Positions 1-5,716 of a DNA stretch of 10,573 bases are shown piece after piece (the first letter of the stretch is position 1; each line of letters opens with the position of its first letter). The position numbers and the translations under genes were made by a program. A model generated the notes under the pieces. It was not told where the DNA came from and ran no database searches. It saw only the letters and a list, made by a program, of their open reading frames with translations. The stretch is from Solirubrobacteraceae bacterium (GTDB taxonomy: Bacteria > Actinomycetota > Thermoleophilia > Solirubrobacterales > Solirubrobacteraceae), in the NCBI GenBank assembly GCA_024710825.1, contig JANJUA010000202.1, positions 1-10,573 on the forward strand. Direction: 5' to 3'.

Positions 1-1079
1 TCATCGTCGTGGCGCTGTGGCTGGGACTGCGCCGCCGGCACCCGCCGATCGCGGCGCCGAGCCCGGCCTCGCGCGCGGCTCGGCTGCGCGCCCACGCCGG
101 GATCCTCGGCGAGGCGGTGGCGGGCGCGCTCTCCTTCGCCCGCCGTGGCGACCCCCGCCTCGCGGGCGCGGCGGTCTGGTGGGCCTGCGACATCGCGGTC
201 CTGTGGGCGGCGTTCAACGCGTTCGGCGCTCCGCCGCCGGTCGCCGTCCTCGTGCTCGGCTACTTCGTCGGCCAGGTCGCGAACACGATCCCGCTGCCGG
301 GTGCCACGAGCGGCGGGCTGGTCGGTGCGCTCGTCGCGCTCGGCGCCCCGCTGGACGTGACGCTCGCATCGGTCCTCGCCTACCGCGCCGTGGCGGTCTG
401 GACGCCCGTGCCGGCGGGCGCGCTCGCGCTCGCCGGGCTGCGGCGCACGACGACGCGCTGGGCCGCCGAGGACCGTCGCTCAGCGGATGGAGCGGCGGCT
501 CAGCTCCAGGACGCGGCGGGCGTTGGAGCGGGTCACGAAGTTCGGCCCGGTGGCGATCAGCTCGCGGCCCGCCGGGAAGAGGCCGTAGCGCGCGCGCTGC
601 ACGAGCAAGACGACCGGCAGGAAGCCCTGGAGGTAGGCCTGCTGGTCGACGGCGAACGCCAGCCGACCGTCGCGGACGGCCGTGAGGACCTCGGGCCCGA
701 GGTCGAACGTCGCCACCACAGGGCGCTGCGACGGCGGCAGCGACGCCAGGCCGTCGATGGCGAGCAGGCCGCCCGTCGAGTTGCGCGCGCGCACGGCGGC
801 GACGCCGCGCTCGCGCACCGCGGCCGCGATCGTGGCGCCGGCCGCCGGGTTCTGGTCGTCGACGCGGATGACCCGCGAGCGACCGCCGACCTCGCGCATG
901 GCGCGCTCCAGGCCGCGGCAGCGCGCGTCGAGCCCCTGGTTGGGGATCTCGAGGTTGACGCACAGGGCGGTCCGCGCGCCGGCGCGGGCGAGGCGCCTGC
1001 CCGCCTGAAGCCCGGCCCGTCGCTCGGGCTGCCCCACGTGGGCGAGCACGCCGAGGCCGCGGTAGCGGTCTGCGCCTGA
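1..1079 (+). CDS. LPG synthase TM-like (flippase-type) membrane protein, 3' end, with abnormal antisense read-through
   Basis: This is the C-terminal part of a polytopic membrane protein of the lysylphosphatidylglycerol synthase transmembrane (UPF0104, PF03706-like) family. The start lies left of the window; the first full codon is at position 3. Hydrophobic helices fill roughly nt 160-445. The family look is clear in the stretch LGYFVGQVANTIPLPG, then GGLVGALVALGAP, and the closing YRAVAVWTPVPAGALALAGL. Recognisable homology ends near nt 478 with a basic tail (RRTTTRWAAED). No stop follows: the frame stays open to the TGA at 1077-1079, running about 200 codons antisense to the binding-protein gene at 480-1490. 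That tail is Arg/Ala/Gly-rich low-complexity sequence typical of shadow translation. The usual glycine-rich motif with a Glu after PLPG seems shortened (PLPGATSGG). Substrate and partner genes are unknown. The family call is fairly sure; the true end is not. Confidence 0.6.
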   Translation, partial: IVVALWLGLRRRHPPIAAPSPASRAARLRAHAGILGEAVAGALSFARRGDPRLAGAAVWWACDIAVLWAAFNAFGAPPPVAVLVLGYFVGQVANTIPLPGATSGGLVGALVALGAPLDVTLASVLAYRAVAVWTPVPAGALALAGLRRTTTRWAAEDRRSADGAAAQLQDAAGVGAGHEVRPGGDQLAARREEAVARALHEQDDRQEALEVGLLVDGERQPTVADGREDLGPEVERRHHRALRRRQRRQAVDGEQAARRVARAHGGDAALAHRGRDRGAGRRVLVVDADDPRATADLAHGALQAAAARVEPLVGDLEVDAQGGPRAGAGEAPARLKPGPSLGLPHVGEHAEAAVAVCA

Positions 1080-1490
1080 GTTGATCGTCACGACCGGGAT
1101 GCCCTCCTGCACCGCCTTGCGCACCGACGACCGGATCGCCCGCTCGGGCAGCGACACGACGAGCCCGGCCGGACGGCTGGCGATCGCGGCGTCGATGAGA
1201 CGACGCATCCGCTCGAGGCTGTAGATGTCGGGCGCCCGATAGCTCACGGGGACGTCCATCTCGCGCGCCGCGGCCTCGACGCCGTTGCGCACGATCGCCC
1301 AGAAAGGGCTCGCCGCCTGCCCGTGGGTCACGACCCAGATCCGCAGGTCGTCGTCCTCGGCTCCGGCCGGTCCGGGCTGCGTCGTCGGCGCCTCGCCGGT
1401 CGACTGGAGGGGCGGCTCGCGCACCTCCGTCGTACCGCCGCAGCCGGCGAGCACGGCGACGAGGGCGAGCGCCGCGAGCAGAGAGCGCAC
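480..1490 (-). CDS. Sugar-type periplasmic substrate-binding lipoprotein (Peripla_BP_4-like)
   Basis: A 336-residue exported lipoprotein that should bind a small ligand, most likely a sugar or related molecule, on the outer face of the membrane. The N-terminus has a short hydrophobic signal and a lipobox LAGC with the lipid-modified Cys at 17, then a Pro/Thr/Glu-rich linker to about residue 48. The type I binding fold follows, with WVVTHGQAASPFWAIVRNGV (52-71), a second strand-helix unit IPVVTINSGADRYRG (131-145) and the family hallmark AFAVDQQAYLQGFLPV (279-294), ending with ATGPNFVTRSNA. The GTG start directly follows the TAG of the sensor kinase with no gap; a GGAGG lies about 11 nt upstream inside the kinase gene. 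No permease or ATPase gene is nearby, so a sensory role with the kinase is plausible (inference). The 3' end collides with the plus-strand membrane gene, which has no stop. Confidence 0.9.
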   Translation of the reverse strand: MRSLLAALALVAVLAGCGGTTEVREPPLQSTGEAPTTQPGPAGAEDDDLRIWVVTHGQAASPFWAIVRNGVEAAAREMDVPVSYRAPDIYSLERMRRLIDAAIASRPAGLVVSLPERAIRSSVRKAVQEGIPVVTINSGADRYRGLGVLAHVGQPERRAGLQAGRRLARAGARTALCVNLEIPNQGLDARCRGLERAMREVGGRSRVIRVDDQNPAAGATIAAAVRERGVAAVRARNSTGGLLAIDGLASLPPSQRPVVATFDLGPEVLTAVRDGRLAFAVDQQAYLQGFLPVVLLVQRARYGLFPAGRELIATGPNFVTRSNARRVLELSRRSIR

Positions 1491-3023
1491 CTACGCCCCA
1501 CCCTCCAGCGGCAGGCGCCCCTCGATCCGCGTGCCCTCGCCCACCGGGCTGTCGACGGTCAGCGTGCCGTCCACGGCCGCGAGCCGGTCGACGAGCCCGC
1601 GTAGGCCGCTGCCGCGGTCGAGGCAGGCGCCGCCGATCCCGTCGTCGACGATCCGCACCACCACCTCCCCGCCGTCCCGACGCACGTCGACGCTCGCATG
1701 CTGCGCGCGAGCGTACTTCGCGGTGTTCGTCAACGCCTCGGAGACGAGGAAGTAGACCGCCGACTCGATCTCCGGCGGCGGGCGCTCCTCCAACGCCACC
1801 CTGTGCTCGACGGGCACCGGGAGCCGCTCGGCGAGCGCGGTCACCGCCGGCTCCAGCCCGCGCTCGACCAGGATCGCCGGATGGATGCCGCGCGCCAGCT
1901 CGCGCAGCTCCGCGAGCGCGACCGTCAGGCGCTCGCTGAGGGCGTCGATGCCCTCGGCCAGCTCCGCGTCCTCGGTCCGCGCGCGCAGCAGCCGGAGGTC
2001 GAGCGCGAGCGCGACGAGCTGCTGCTGCGCGCCGTCGTGCAGGTCTCGCTCGATGCGCCGCCGCGACTCGTCGGTCGCGGCGACGATCCGCCGCCGCGAC
2101 TCGCGCAGCTCCTCCAGGCGGGCGCGGAGGTCGGCCTTCAGCCGCTCGTTGTCGATGGCCAGCGACGAGGACGCCGCCGCCGCGTGCACCAGCTCGCGCG
2201 TCGTGTCGAGCGCGGGGTCGTGGACGATCGCGGCGACGCGGCGGCCGTCGCGCTCGACCGCGGTCCAGGCCCGACCGGAGCCGGGGTCGGGCAGCGTGAC
2301 GGGGCGGCCCGCCTCGTCGACGAACGCCTCGCGATCGGGCAGCCAGTAGGCCAGCGAGATCGAGCGGTCCCCGAGGCTCTCGGCCAGGATCTCCCGCACC
2401 GGCCCGGTGCGGTCGGCGGCGCGCGGGGCGAGGGTCGCGCGGGCCACCGTGCACAGGAGCGAGTGCAGCGCGTCGAGAGTGGCGACGACCAGGACCGCCG
2501 CCGCGAGGGCCAGCGCCCAGAGCGCGAGGCCGAGCCCGGGGCCCAGCCGCCACGGCCCGACGTAGTCGACGCCCCCAGGGCCGCCCACGCCCTGCACGCC
2601 GAGCTGCAGCAGGACGGCGAAGATCGCCATGGGCACGGCGGCGACGACGATCAGCGCCGCGATCAGCGGCGCCTTGACGGCCAGCAGGGCGACCGTCCGC
2701 CACAGCTCCCTGTCGCCGAGGAGCTCGAGCACGCGCTCCCACCAGCCGCGCGCCGTCCGCCGCCGGCGGCTCGGCAGGGGCGGGATCTGCGTGCCCAGGA
2801 GGCGGTTGGCGACGCGGCGGTCGAGGCGCGCCAGCCGCCGGCAGGCGGCCGCCGCCGCGATCAGCAGGGGGAGGCCCACGGCGGCGACGCTCAGCGCGGC
2901 GCCGAGCAGCAGGGCGGCGATGGCGAGCAGCGCGAGCAGCGCGATCGGGACGTTCGCCACGAGGTAGGCGACCGCCTGGCCCGCTCGGGTGACGCGGAAG
3001 TCCAGCTCCAGGGCCGCGATCAC
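1491..3023 (-). CDS. Membrane sensor histidine kinase (putative-sensor domain, HisKA_3, HATPase)
   Basis: A 510-residue two-component kinase. The N-terminal 190 residues resemble the 'putative sensor' domain: helices near 18-40, 41-60, 111-142 and 163-187, with a basic loop between helices 2 and 3 (RRRR at 86-89). A linker (200-310) leads into a coiled coil, then HisKA_3 with ERDLHDGAQQQL and the phosphoacceptor His329. The ATPase domain has an N box SEALTNTAKYA (Asn433), a G1 box DDGIGG (460-465) and a G2 box GSGLRG (471-476). The frame is open upstream to 3794, but that extension is Arg-rich shadow sequence over the upstream gene. I choose GTG at 3023 because it overlaps the upstream TGA as GTGA and has GGAGG 7 nt before it. 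Kinases of this type normally phosphorylate a LuxR/NarL-type regulator; none is in the window. Confidence 0.93.
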   Translation of the reverse strand: MIAALELDFRVTRAGQAVAYLVANVPIALLALLAIAALLLGAALSVAAVGLPLLIAAAAACRRLARLDRRVANRLLGTQIPPLPSRRRRTARGWWERVLELLGDRELWRTVALLAVKAPLIAALIVVAAVPMAIFAVLLQLGVQGVGGPGGVDYVGPWRLGPGLGLALWALALAAAVLVVATLDALHSLLCTVARATLAPRAADRTGPVREILAESLGDRSISLAYWLPDREAFVDEAGRPVTLPDPGSGRAWTAVERDGRRVAAIVHDPALDTTRELVHAAAASSSLAIDNERLKADLRARLEELRESRRRIVAATDESRRRIERDLHDGAQQQLVALALDLRLLRARTEDAELAEGIDALSERLTVALAELRELARGIHPAILVERGLEPAVTALAERLPVPVEHRVALEERPPPEIESAVYFLVSEALTNTAKYARAQHASVDVRRDGGEVVVRIVDDGIGGACLDRGSGLRGLVDRLAAVDGTLTVDSPVGEGTRIEGRLPLEGGA

Positions 3024-3757
3024 GGAGCGGCCTCCACCACGACCGAGCCTGAGCGGCTGAGAGCCTGGACCGAGAACGGGGCGTCGACCACCGACGTCAG
3101 CCCCCGCACGGTCTCGGCGCCCGTCGAGCTCTCCGCCTCGAGCACGTAGCTGCCGGGCGGGACGGTCGCGCGGATCGCGCCGCTGCCGGTGCGCAGGCGC
3201 AGCCGCGACGGCGGGCAGTCGGCGCTCGCGGCGACGCTCCCGCCGTTGGTGCTCACCTCCAGCGAGAAGCCGCAGTAGCCGGTGACCGTGACGTCTCCCC
3301 CGTCCGTGGCGATGCTCCCCGACCCCTGGTAGTCCTCGAGGCGCACGCCGCCGCCGCCGGTCGTGATGTCGACGGAGACGTTGTCCGGCACCAGCACCCG
3401 GTAGGAGACCGAGCAGTCGTCGAGGATCGTCGAGGGGCAGCGCGAGCTCGCCCGGAAGACCCCTCCTTCGACGCTGCGCTCCGTGGTGGGGCGCCGGTCG
3501 TAGGAGTAGCGCTCGACGCGGCGCACGGCGACGGAGGCGCCCGGCTTGCCGCGGGCCACCACGACGTCGCCGTCGCCGAGGTCGAGAACCACCTCCGACA
3601 GCGATCCGCGCACCACGTAGGTGGCGATGCGCTCGCTGCGCGAGGCGAGGTTGCCCACGGCCACGGCGGCGAACCCGCCGACGACGAGCAGCGCGCAGGC
3701 GGCCACGAGGATCGCCCAGGGGGACGGCCGGGGACCGGGGAACGGAGCGTGCCTCAC
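3020..3757 (-). CDS. Membrane-anchored DUF4097-type beta-repeat protein
   Basis: A 245-residue protein with a short Pro-rich cytoplasmic N-terminus, one hydrophobic segment (about 14-36) and an extracytoplasmic part made of short repeated beta units rich in Gly, Ser, Thr and Val. Examples are VSVDITTGGGGVRLEDYQG (127-145), SIATDGGDVTVTG (148-160), LEVSTNGGSVAAS (166-178) and RLRTGSGAIRATVPPG. This is the beta-helix-like pattern of DUF4097/putative adhesin proteins, which often sit beside membrane sensors. Four extracytoplasmic cysteines (107, 115, 162, 181) could form two disulfides (inference). It is the first gene of the cluster; its TGA overlaps the kinase GTG. The GTG start has no Shine-Dalgarno sequence, but a TAGAGT hexamer lies exactly 6 nt upstream, which fits a leaderless transcript. 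The function is unknown; accessory sensing for the kinase is my guess. Confidence 0.82.
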   Translation of the reverse strand: MRHAPFPGPRPSPWAILVAACALLVVGGFAAVAVGNLASRSERIATYVVRGSLSEVVLDLGDGDVVVARGKPGASVAVRRVERYSYDRRPTTERSVEGGVFRASSRCPSTILDDCSVSYRVLVPDNVSVDITTGGGGVRLEDYQGSGSIATDGGDVTVTGYCGFSLEVSTNGGSVAASADCPPSRLRLRTGSGAIRATVPPGSYVLEAESSTGAETVRGLTSVVDAPFSVQALSRSGSVVVEAAP

Positions 3758-3763
3758 GCGCGC

Positions 3764-3794
3764 ACTCTAGAGCCGAGCCCGGCACTAGGGTCAC
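3764..3794 (-). promoter_or_regulatory. Candidate leaderless promoter of the DUF4097-kinase-lipoprotein cluster
   Basis: Read on the minus strand, GTGACC (3794-3789, four of six matches to TTGACA) is followed after 19 nt by TAGAGT (3769-3764), a TANNNT-type -10 box. GCGCGC then separates it from the GTG at 3757, so transcription would begin at or within a base of the start codon. The -10 overlaps the 8-bp palindrome CTCTAGAG (3765-3772). The box lies in the 38-bp divergent gap, and the -35 touches the region where the cupredoxin gene begins, so firing of the two genes could interfere. The call rests on spacing and consensus only. Confidence 0.4.
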
Positions 3795-3795
3795 G

Positions 3796-4206
3796 GTGCG
3801 TCACATGTCTCGACTTCGCGCCACGCCCCTGCTCGCCCTGCTTGCGCTCGCGGCCCTCGGAGGCTGCGGCGAGCCGGCCGCCGTCGACGTGGAGGGGGCG
3901 ACCCTCGAGCTGGTCCTCGACGACTACCGCATCACCCCTCAGAACGTGCGCGTGCGGCCCGGCGACCTGCCGCTGCGCATCGTCGCCCACAACGAGGGCC
4001 GACTGACGCACAACGTCAAGGTCCAGTCGCTGACCGAGACCGACAGCGAGGGGACGGCGATCGCGCACGGCGGCACGGAGAGCGGCCGCCCGGGCGAGAC
4101 CAAGACCGCCTCCGTGGAGCTGAAGCCGGGCACGTACCGGCTCGTCTGCACGCTCGGCAACCACGACAACCTCGGCCAGTACGGCGAGCTGATCGTGGAG
4201 GAGTAG
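3796..4206 (+). CDS. Cupredoxin-like (plastocyanin-type) lipoprotein with Gln axial ligand
   Basis: A 136-residue lipoprotein. A signal peptide with the core PLLALLALAALGGC gives a lipobox Cys24, so the mature protein is tethered outside the membrane. The rest is a small beta sandwich with type 1 copper-site layout: His72 in RLTHNVKV, Cys118 and His123 in LVCTLGNHDNLGQYGEL, and Gln128 where plastocyanins usually carry Met (the His-x4-Met spacing is kept as His-x4-Gln). A role as a one-electron carrier or copper-binding protein follows from the fold; its partner is unknown. Proximity to a complex I operon is suggestive but not evidence of a link. The start is uncertain: GTG at 3796 has AGGG 5 nt upstream, but the same bases form TAGGGT (3786-3791), which as a -10 box would favour ATG at 3805. 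The signal peptide is intact either way. Confidence 0.85.
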   Translation: MRHMSRLRATPLLALLALAALGGCGEPAAVDVEGATLELVLDDYRITPQNVRVRPGDLPLRIVAHNEGRLTHNVKVQSLTETDSEGTAIAHGGTESGRPGETKTASVELKPGTYRLVCTLGNHDNLGQYGELIVEE

Positions 4207-4235
4207 CGGACGCCGAGGCGAAAGGGTCCGACGTC

Positions 4236-4247
4236 ACCGGCGCCGGT
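4236..4247. repeat. 12-bp perfect palindrome, copy 1 of a repeated CCGGCGCCGG core
   Basis: ACCGGCGCCGGT is its own reverse complement. Its 10-bp core (4237-4246) recurs exactly 80 bp downstream at 4317-4326. It lies 30 bp past the cupredoxin stop. It could be an operator half of a pair or a chance product of high GC; nothing decides between them here. Confidence 0.4.
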
Positions 4248-4316
4248 CGAGCCAGTGGGCCGCAAACGCAGCCACCGACCATCGACCCGCGGCCCCTGGA
4301 ACGGCGGCAACCGCGG

Positions 4317-4326
4317 CCGGCGCCGG
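4317..4326. repeat. 10-bp palindrome, copy 2 of CCGGCGCCGG
   Basis: This copy is identical to the core at 4237-4246 and lies 26 bp before the flavin reductase ATG, where a -35 box would sit if that gene has a very short leader. That position would suit a repressor site, but the call rests only on the repeat and its location. Confidence 0.35.
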
Positions 4327-4352
4327 GACTTCACCCTTGCGACACTGTCGCC

Positions 4353-4862
4353 ATGGGCTCCGCCACCGACGTCCAGCGCGCGTACCGCGAGGCGATAGGC
4401 GAGTTCGCGACGGGCGTGACGATCGTCACCGCGCACGGCCCCCAGGGCCCGGCGGGCCTGACGACGAACGCCGTCACGTCGCTGTCGCTCGACCCGCTGC
4501 TGCTCGTCGTCTGCTTCGACAACGCCAGCCGCACCCTGCCCGTCGTGCGCGAGGCGAGCCGCTTCGCGGTCAACGTCCTGCGCGCCGGCCAGGAGGACCT
4601 GGCGGCCGTGTTCGCCAGCAAGCAGGTGGCCGCATCGAAGTTCGAGGCCGTCACGCACACGGTCGCTCACGGCGTCCCGGTGCTCGACGACGCGCTCGCC
4701 TGGATCGCCTGCGACGTCCACGAGCTGCTGCCCGGCGGCGACCACACGATCGGCATCGGCGCCGTCACGCACTTCGACCACGACCCGGCGGGCGAGCCGC
4801 TGCTGTACTTCCGCGGCGGCTACGCGAGCATCGGCGACCGCGTCAGATCCCGCCCGACGTGA
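4353..4862 (+). CDS. Flavin reductase-like FMN-binding split-barrel protein
   Basis: A 169-residue protein of the flavin reductase domain family (PF01613-like), close to the usual length for the small NAD(P)H:flavin reductase components of two-component monooxygenases. Visible family features are FATGVTIVTA (18-27), AGLTTNAVTSLSLDPLLLVV (34-53) lining the flavin site, FAVNVL (71-76), VFASK (86-90) and the C-terminal GGDHTIGIGAVTHF (128-141) with LYFRGGY (151-157). By family it would reduce FMN or FAD with NAD(P)H, or bind FMN for another redox task. No monooxygenase partner is in the window, so the substrate is open. It is cytoplasmic, with no signal or membrane segment. ATG at 4353 begins the domain directly. 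Its last 20 bp overlap the 3' end of the minus-strand membrane protein gene. Confidence 0.9.
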   Translation: MGSATDVQRAYREAIGEFATGVTIVTAHGPQGPAGLTTNAVTSLSLDPLLLVVCFDNASRTLPVVREASRFAVNVLRAGQEDLAAVFASKQVAASKFEAVTHTVAHGVPVLDDALAWIACDVHELLPGGDHTIGIGAVTHFDHDPAGEPLLYFRGGYASIGDRVRSRPT

Positions 4863-5295
4863 GCGCCGCACGGCCCAGCAGGAACGCGACGGCGAGCGCC
4901 TCGGCGGTCATCACCCCCATCTCGCGCCGCACGATCGCCAGCACCACCGAGCGCTGACCGGCGTCGTCCAGACGTCCGACGGCCTGCGCGTCCGGCAGCC
5001 CCCGCGCCTCGAGCACGGACTGCGCCGAGAGGATCCGGAGCTGCTCGGCGACGAACGCCACCGCGATCGGCAGTGCGACGTACAGCCAGAAGAGCCCGTC
5101 GTCGGGGGTGTGCCCTCCGATTGCGGCGATCCCGCACACCACCGCGAAGACGACGGTCGCCGCCTGCCCCGCCCGCAGCAGCACCCAGAAGGCCGCGCTG
5201 GGCTCCACTCGCCACCAGCGCCAGGCGCCCCAGATCCCGGCGGCGGCGTTGATCGCCGCCGCCGCCCAGGCCGTCGCGACGACCACTCCGCTCAT
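4843..5295 (-). CDS. Four-helix membrane protein of unknown function
   Basis: A 150-residue hydrophobic protein I do not recognise. Likely helices lie near 5-26, 36-59, 66-88 and 124-143. Between helices 3 and 4 is a polar cytoplasm-like stretch (about 89-123) with RILSAQSVLEARGLPDAQ and several acidic and basic residues. The loop before helix 2 has a Trp-rich WGAWRWWRVEP (22-32). The frame is open a little further upstream to 5322, but ATG at 5295 is the better start: AGGAG lies 7 nt before it, the clearest Shine-Dalgarno site in this part of the window. It is transcribed away from nuoA across a short AT-richer gap and converges on the flavin reductase gene with a 20-bp overlap. It is not a known complex I subunit. 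A respiratory link would be a guess from position alone. Confidence 0.75.
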   Translation of the reverse strand: MSGVVVATAWAAAAINAAAGIWGAWRWWRVEPSAAFWVLLRAGQAATVVFAVVCGIAAIGGHTPDDGLFWLYVALPIAVAFVAEQLRILSAQSVLEARGLPDAQAVGRLDDAGQRSVVLAIVRREMGVMTAEALAVAFLLGRAALTSGGI

Positions 5296-5315
5296 CTCGT
5301 GTCTCCTGGCACTAA

Positions 5316-5346
5316 GTAACAACCTCGCACAAACTGCTGCTATAAC
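5316..5346 (+). promoter_or_regulatory. Candidate promoter of the nuo operon
   Basis: In a strongly GC-rich window, 5311-5346 is an AT-richer island. TATAAC at 5341-5346 matches five of six bases of a -10 box. GTAACA (5316-5321) is a weak -35 at 19-nt spacing. A start of transcription about 7 nt after the -10 box, near 5353, would leave only a few bases before GTG at 5357, which would make nuoA nearly leaderless; no Shine-Dalgarno sequence is seen there. The call rests on consensus and position only. Confidence 0.45.
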
Positions 5347-5356
5347 GGTGCGGCCC

Positions 5357-5716
5357 GTGCTCCGCTCCTACCTGCCCGCCATCGTCTTCCTCCTCCTCGG
5401 AGGGTTCCTCGGCGTTCTCTTCTCGTTCGTCAACTCGCTGCTCGGGCCCAAGCGCCGCGAGCGCGCCGCGACGTCGGAGCCGTATGAGTCGGGCATGCCG
5501 TCGGAGGTCAAGACCGGCTTCCGCTTCGGCATCAGCTTCTACATGATCGCGATGCTCTTCCTCCTGTTCGACATCGAGATCATCTTCCTGTTCCCGATCG
5601 CGGTGCAGCTGCGGGAGTTCGGCACGTTCGCGATGGTCGAGACCGCCGTCTTCATCACGCTGCTGGCCGTCGCGTTCGTCTACGTCTGGCGTCGAGGCGC
5701 CCTCTCATGGAGATAG
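5357..5716 (+). CDS. nuoA: NADH-quinone oxidoreductase subunit A
   Basis: A small membrane subunit of complex I (119 residues, normal for NuoA) that helps bind the peripheral arm to the membrane arm near the quinone site. It has three helices: LPAIVFLLLGGFLGVLFSFV near the N-terminus, FYMIAMLFLLFDIEIIFLFP in the middle and VETAVFITLLAVAFVYVW at the end. The diagnostic EPYESG lies in the first loop and FDIEIIFLFP is the family signature. It is the first gene of the nuo operon. The frame is open far upstream, but that part is antisense to the neighbouring gene. GTG codons at 5348 and 5357 are both possible; I prefer 5357 because a TATAAC box ends at 5346, which leaves no room for a leader before 5348. 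The TAG lies inside the start of nuoB (10-bp overlap). Confidence 0.95.
   Translation: MLRSYLPAIVFLLLGGFLGVLFSFVNSLLGPKRRERAATSEPYESGMPSEVKTGFRFGISFYMIAMLFLLFDIEIIFLFPIAVQLREFGTFAMVETAVFITLLAVAFVYVWRRGALSWR

Larger units (their letters stand above)
4207..4352. other. 146-bp intergenic region between the cupredoxin and flavin reductase genes
   Basis: No coding frame or clear intrinsic terminator was found here: there is no T run after any stem. It holds two copies of the palindrome CCGGCGCCGG (listed separately). No Shine-Dalgarno sequence precedes the flavin reductase ATG at 4353; a weak -10-like GACACT (4341-4346) sits 6 nt before it, which could mean a leaderless transcript, but its fit to consensus is poor. 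Confidence 0.5.

Noticed and set aside
214..2742. Very long open frame on the minus strand (about 840 codons)
   Set aside because: It spans two well-supported minus-strand genes in another frame, is Arg/Ala/Gly-rich without domains, and results from the lack of AT-rich stops in GC-rich DNA.
1698..3149. 483-codon plus-strand frame antisense to the histidine kinase
   Set aside because: Its composition (Arg, Gln, Glu, Gly runs) is that of shadow translation; the minus strand carries the intact kinase motifs.
3024..3794. N-terminal extension of the kinase frame by about 257 codons
   Set aside because: It covers the DUF4097-type gene in a different frame and is Arg-rich with no domain; GTG at 3023 has GGAGG and the GTGA overlap.
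3939..4871. 310-codon minus-strand frame over the cupredoxin and flavin reductase genes
   Set aside because: Antisense to two genes with clear family motifs; no recognisable domain or ribosome site.
5108..5356. Upstream extension of nuoA to an ATG at 5108
   Set aside because: It would add about 83 residues antisense to the membrane protein gene, beyond any normal NuoA length, and it crosses the likely promoter.
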